Source: Arminella tubonensis (GTDB lineage Bacteria > Pseudomonadota > Alphaproteobacteria > Rhizobiales > Rhizobiaceae). Taken from it: a stretch of 64,000 nucleotides of DNA. Under the pieces are notes generated by a model that was not told where the DNA came from, searched no databases, and worked only from the letters and a program-made list of their open reading frames with translations. The translations under genes and the position numbers were made by a program. The stretch lies in assembly GCF_003240585.1 (NCBI RefSeq), contig NZ_PCDP01000032.1, forward strand, positions 1 through 64,000. Reading direction: 5' to 3'. Shown here in pieces: positions 62,721 to 64,000 of the stretch; position 1 is the first letter of the stretch; each line of letters opens with the position of its first letter.

Positions 62721-63458
62721 ATGGGCAACAAATTGAACGGCAAGGTCGCTGTCGTGACCGGCGGCAGCGCAGGCATCGGGCTCGGCATTGCAAAGCAATT
62801 CGCTGAAGCGGGCGCGCTCGTTTACATCACCGGCCGTAGGCAAAACGAGCTAGACAAGGCTGCTGCCGAAATCGGTCACGGCGCCATTGCCGTACAGGCT
62901 GATGCGTCGAAGCTCGCTGACTTGGATAAGCTTTATGAGACCGTGAAGCAGAACAGCGATCACATCGATGTCCTGGTTCTCAATGCCGGATTCTATGAAT
63001 TCATGAAGTTCGGCGAAATCACTGAAGAGCATTTCGACAAAAGCTACAATACCAACGTCCGTGGCCTTCTCTTTGCTTTCCAGAAAGCCCTGCCTGTGCT
63101 GCAAGACGGTGCTTCGATCATTCTGACGGGGTCGATTGCTGCCTCGAAGGGAATCCCAAGCATGTCTGTCTATTCCTCGACAAAAGTGGCGATCCGCAGC
63201 CTTGTCCGCGGCTGGATCATCGACACCAAGGAGCGCGGATTCAGGATCAATGTCTTGAGCCCCGGCCATACTTTGACGCCGGGACTGTCCGGGCTGATCC
63301 CCGCCGAAGCATACGAAGGAATTGCTGGGACCATTCCAATGGGCCGCATGGGTACACCGGATGATATGGGCAAGACCGCGCTGTTCCTCGCATCTGACGA
63401 CAGCGGCTATATAACCGGTGTTGAACTGGCCGTGGACGGCGGTGTCGCACAATACTAA
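62721..63458 (+). CDS. Short-chain dehydrogenase/reductase (SDR)
   Basis: This 245-residue classical SDR has the cofactor motif VAVVTGGSAGIGLGIAKQFA, VLVLNAGFYEFMKFGEI with the NAG motif, catalytic Ser in SIILTGSIAASKGIP and Tyr-x3-Lys in MSVYSSTKVAIRSL, and the C-terminal GVELAVDGG. It reduces or oxidises a carbonyl/alcohol pair with NAD(P). The ATG at 62721 gives the usual MGNKLNGKVAVVTGG start; in-frame ATGs further upstream lack homology. A perfect-type hairpin follows. Its neighbour regulator is LysR-like. Confidence 0.92.
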   Translation: MGNKLNGKVAVVTGGSAGIGLGIAKQFAEAGALVYITGRRQNELDKAAAEIGHGAIAVQADASKLADLDKLYETVKQNSDHIDVLVLNAGFYEFMKFGEITEEHFDKSYNTNVRGLLFAFQKALPVLQDGASIILTGSIAASKGIPSMSVYSSTKVAIRSLVRGWIIDTKERGFRINVLSPGHTLTPGLSGLIPAEAYEGIAGTIPMGRMGTPDDMGKTALFLASDDSGYITGVELAVDGGVAQY

Positions 63459-63462
63459 TGGT

Positions 63463-63490
63463 AGCGCGGGCGGCGATCGCCACCCGCGCT
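63463..63490. terminator. Bidirectional terminator between convergent SDR and LysR genes
   Basis: AGCGCGGGCGGCGATCGCCA followed by CCCGCGCT forms an almost perfect 28-base palindrome (one mismatch pair), touching the LysR stop codon and four bases after the SDR stop. It can act in both directions. Confidence 0.65.
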
Positions 63491-63998
63491 AAGTGCCCTC
63501 GCCAACGTGCTTACCGCGGAACTCGGCTGCAAGCTCCAGCTTGATGAAGTCGGCAAAAGTTCTTGCTTTCGTCGTCGCTGCGCGCCCGCTTGGAAAGACG
63601 GCCCAGAGATCGACAGGCGGAAGTTCCCAGTCCTGCAGAACACGTTGAACCTTGCCCAAGGCGAGTTCCGGTCCGAACATCCAGTCCGAAGCAACGGCCA
63701 GGCCTATCCCGGCAAAGACCGCTTCGCGTACTCCCTCCGCCGCAGTCAGCCGGATGCGCCCGCCAATGGTAACGGTGCTCTGGGTTGAGCCTTTGGTAAA
63801 GTTCCACACAGAACCCCCACTGCGTAAATCATAAATGATTGCTTCACGCGATGCGAGTTCCTCAAGGGATGTGGGCACTCCGGCGCGGCTCAGATACTCT
63901 GGCGAGGCAATCACGCTTCGAGGGCTTTGACCGATTTTTCGTGCGGTCAGCGAAGAATCCTGCAAATCGCCCATCCGCAATGCGATATCGATCCCAGC
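63489..63998 (-). CDS. LysR-family transcriptional regulator, C-terminal part
   Basis: About 169 residues of a LysR effector domain are present; the N-terminal HTH lies outside the window. The frame reads IALRMGDLQDSSLTARKIGQ, VIASPEYLSRAGVPTSLEEL, EGVREAVFAGIGLAVASDWM and LWAVFPSGRAATTKARTFAD, typical of the LysR substrate-binding fold of the DsdC/AaeR-like group. It converges with the SDR gene and may regulate it, though LysR targets are usually divergent. Confidence 0.85.
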   Translation of the reverse strand, partial: AGIDIALRMGDLQDSSLTARKIGQSPRSVIASPEYLSRAGVPTSLEELASREAIIYDLRSGGSVWNFTKGSTQSTVTIGGRIRLTAAEGVREAVFAGIGLAVASDWMFGPELALGKVQRVLQDWELPPVDLWAVFPSGRAATTKARTFADFIKLELAAEFRGKHVGEGT

Positions 63999-64000
63999 TT

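Overview
This window comes from a GC-rich alphaproteobacterium of the Hyphomicrobiales, most likely a Rhizobium, Ensifer or Mesorhizobium relative. The evidence is a rhizopine (moc) gene set, class III cyclases fused to TPR repeats, an HWE histidine kinase, DUF982 proteins and rhizobial-type relics of IS66, IS110 and IS1182 transposases. The many decayed integrases, insertion sequences and phage genes point to an accessory replicon or chromosomal island. No rRNA, tRNA or CRISPR array was seen.

Layout. (1) 1-6.2 kb, minus strand: an apparent rhizopine or O-methyl-inositol-amine catabolic locus. It holds a sterol-desaturase-type oxygenase (MocD-like), Rieske ferredoxin (MocE-like), sugar-binding protein (MocB-like) and ferredoxin reductase (MocF-like), then a LacI regulator, a TIM-barrel isomerase and a glutathione-dependent formaldehyde dehydrogenase. 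Oxidative O-demethylation releases formaldehyde, so the last gene fits as the detoxification step. (2) 6.3-20.6 kb: a mosaic of relic integrases and transposases and dispersed intergenic repeats around two adenylate-cyclase/TPR genes, an ArsR-AHSA1 pair with tandem operators, a frameshifted DHFR-like gene, ilvD and a DUF1254 exported protein. (3) 20.6-25.6 kb: a CheB-CheR-PAS-HWE kinase fusion, a receiver protein and a convergent CheB. (4) 26.2-38 kb: a block of exported proteins (outer-membrane proteins, OmpA-like, Cys-rich, two paralogous unknown secreted proteins, a sulfatase, a HAD phosphatase), a formylglycine-generating enzyme and a two-component system. It looks like one sulfatase-centred periplasmic system and is the best candidate here for undescribed biology.

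(5) 38-45.2 kb: a graveyard of AAA ATPase, prohead protease, beta-helix tail protein and DUF982 relics with a ClpP-like periplasmic protein. (6) 45.3-48.9 kb: small stress-type proteins, a Zn-alcohol dehydrogenase, a PRC-barrel protein and two gene fragments. (7) 49-52.3 kb: an exported alpha/beta hydrolase, an AraC regulator and a ROK regulator. (8) 52.7-62.3 kb: a divergent catabolic locus. An ABC sugar-type importer with a DJ-1/PfpI protein and a GntR repressor lie on one strand; an Ldh-type dehydrogenase, an iron alcohol dehydrogenase, an aldehyde dehydrogenase and an HGGYW hydrolase lie on the other. The substrate is unknown. (9) 62.7-64 kb: an SDR oxidoreductase converging on a LysR regulator cut by the window edge.

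All calls rest on reading the translations and motifs by eye. No database search was run.
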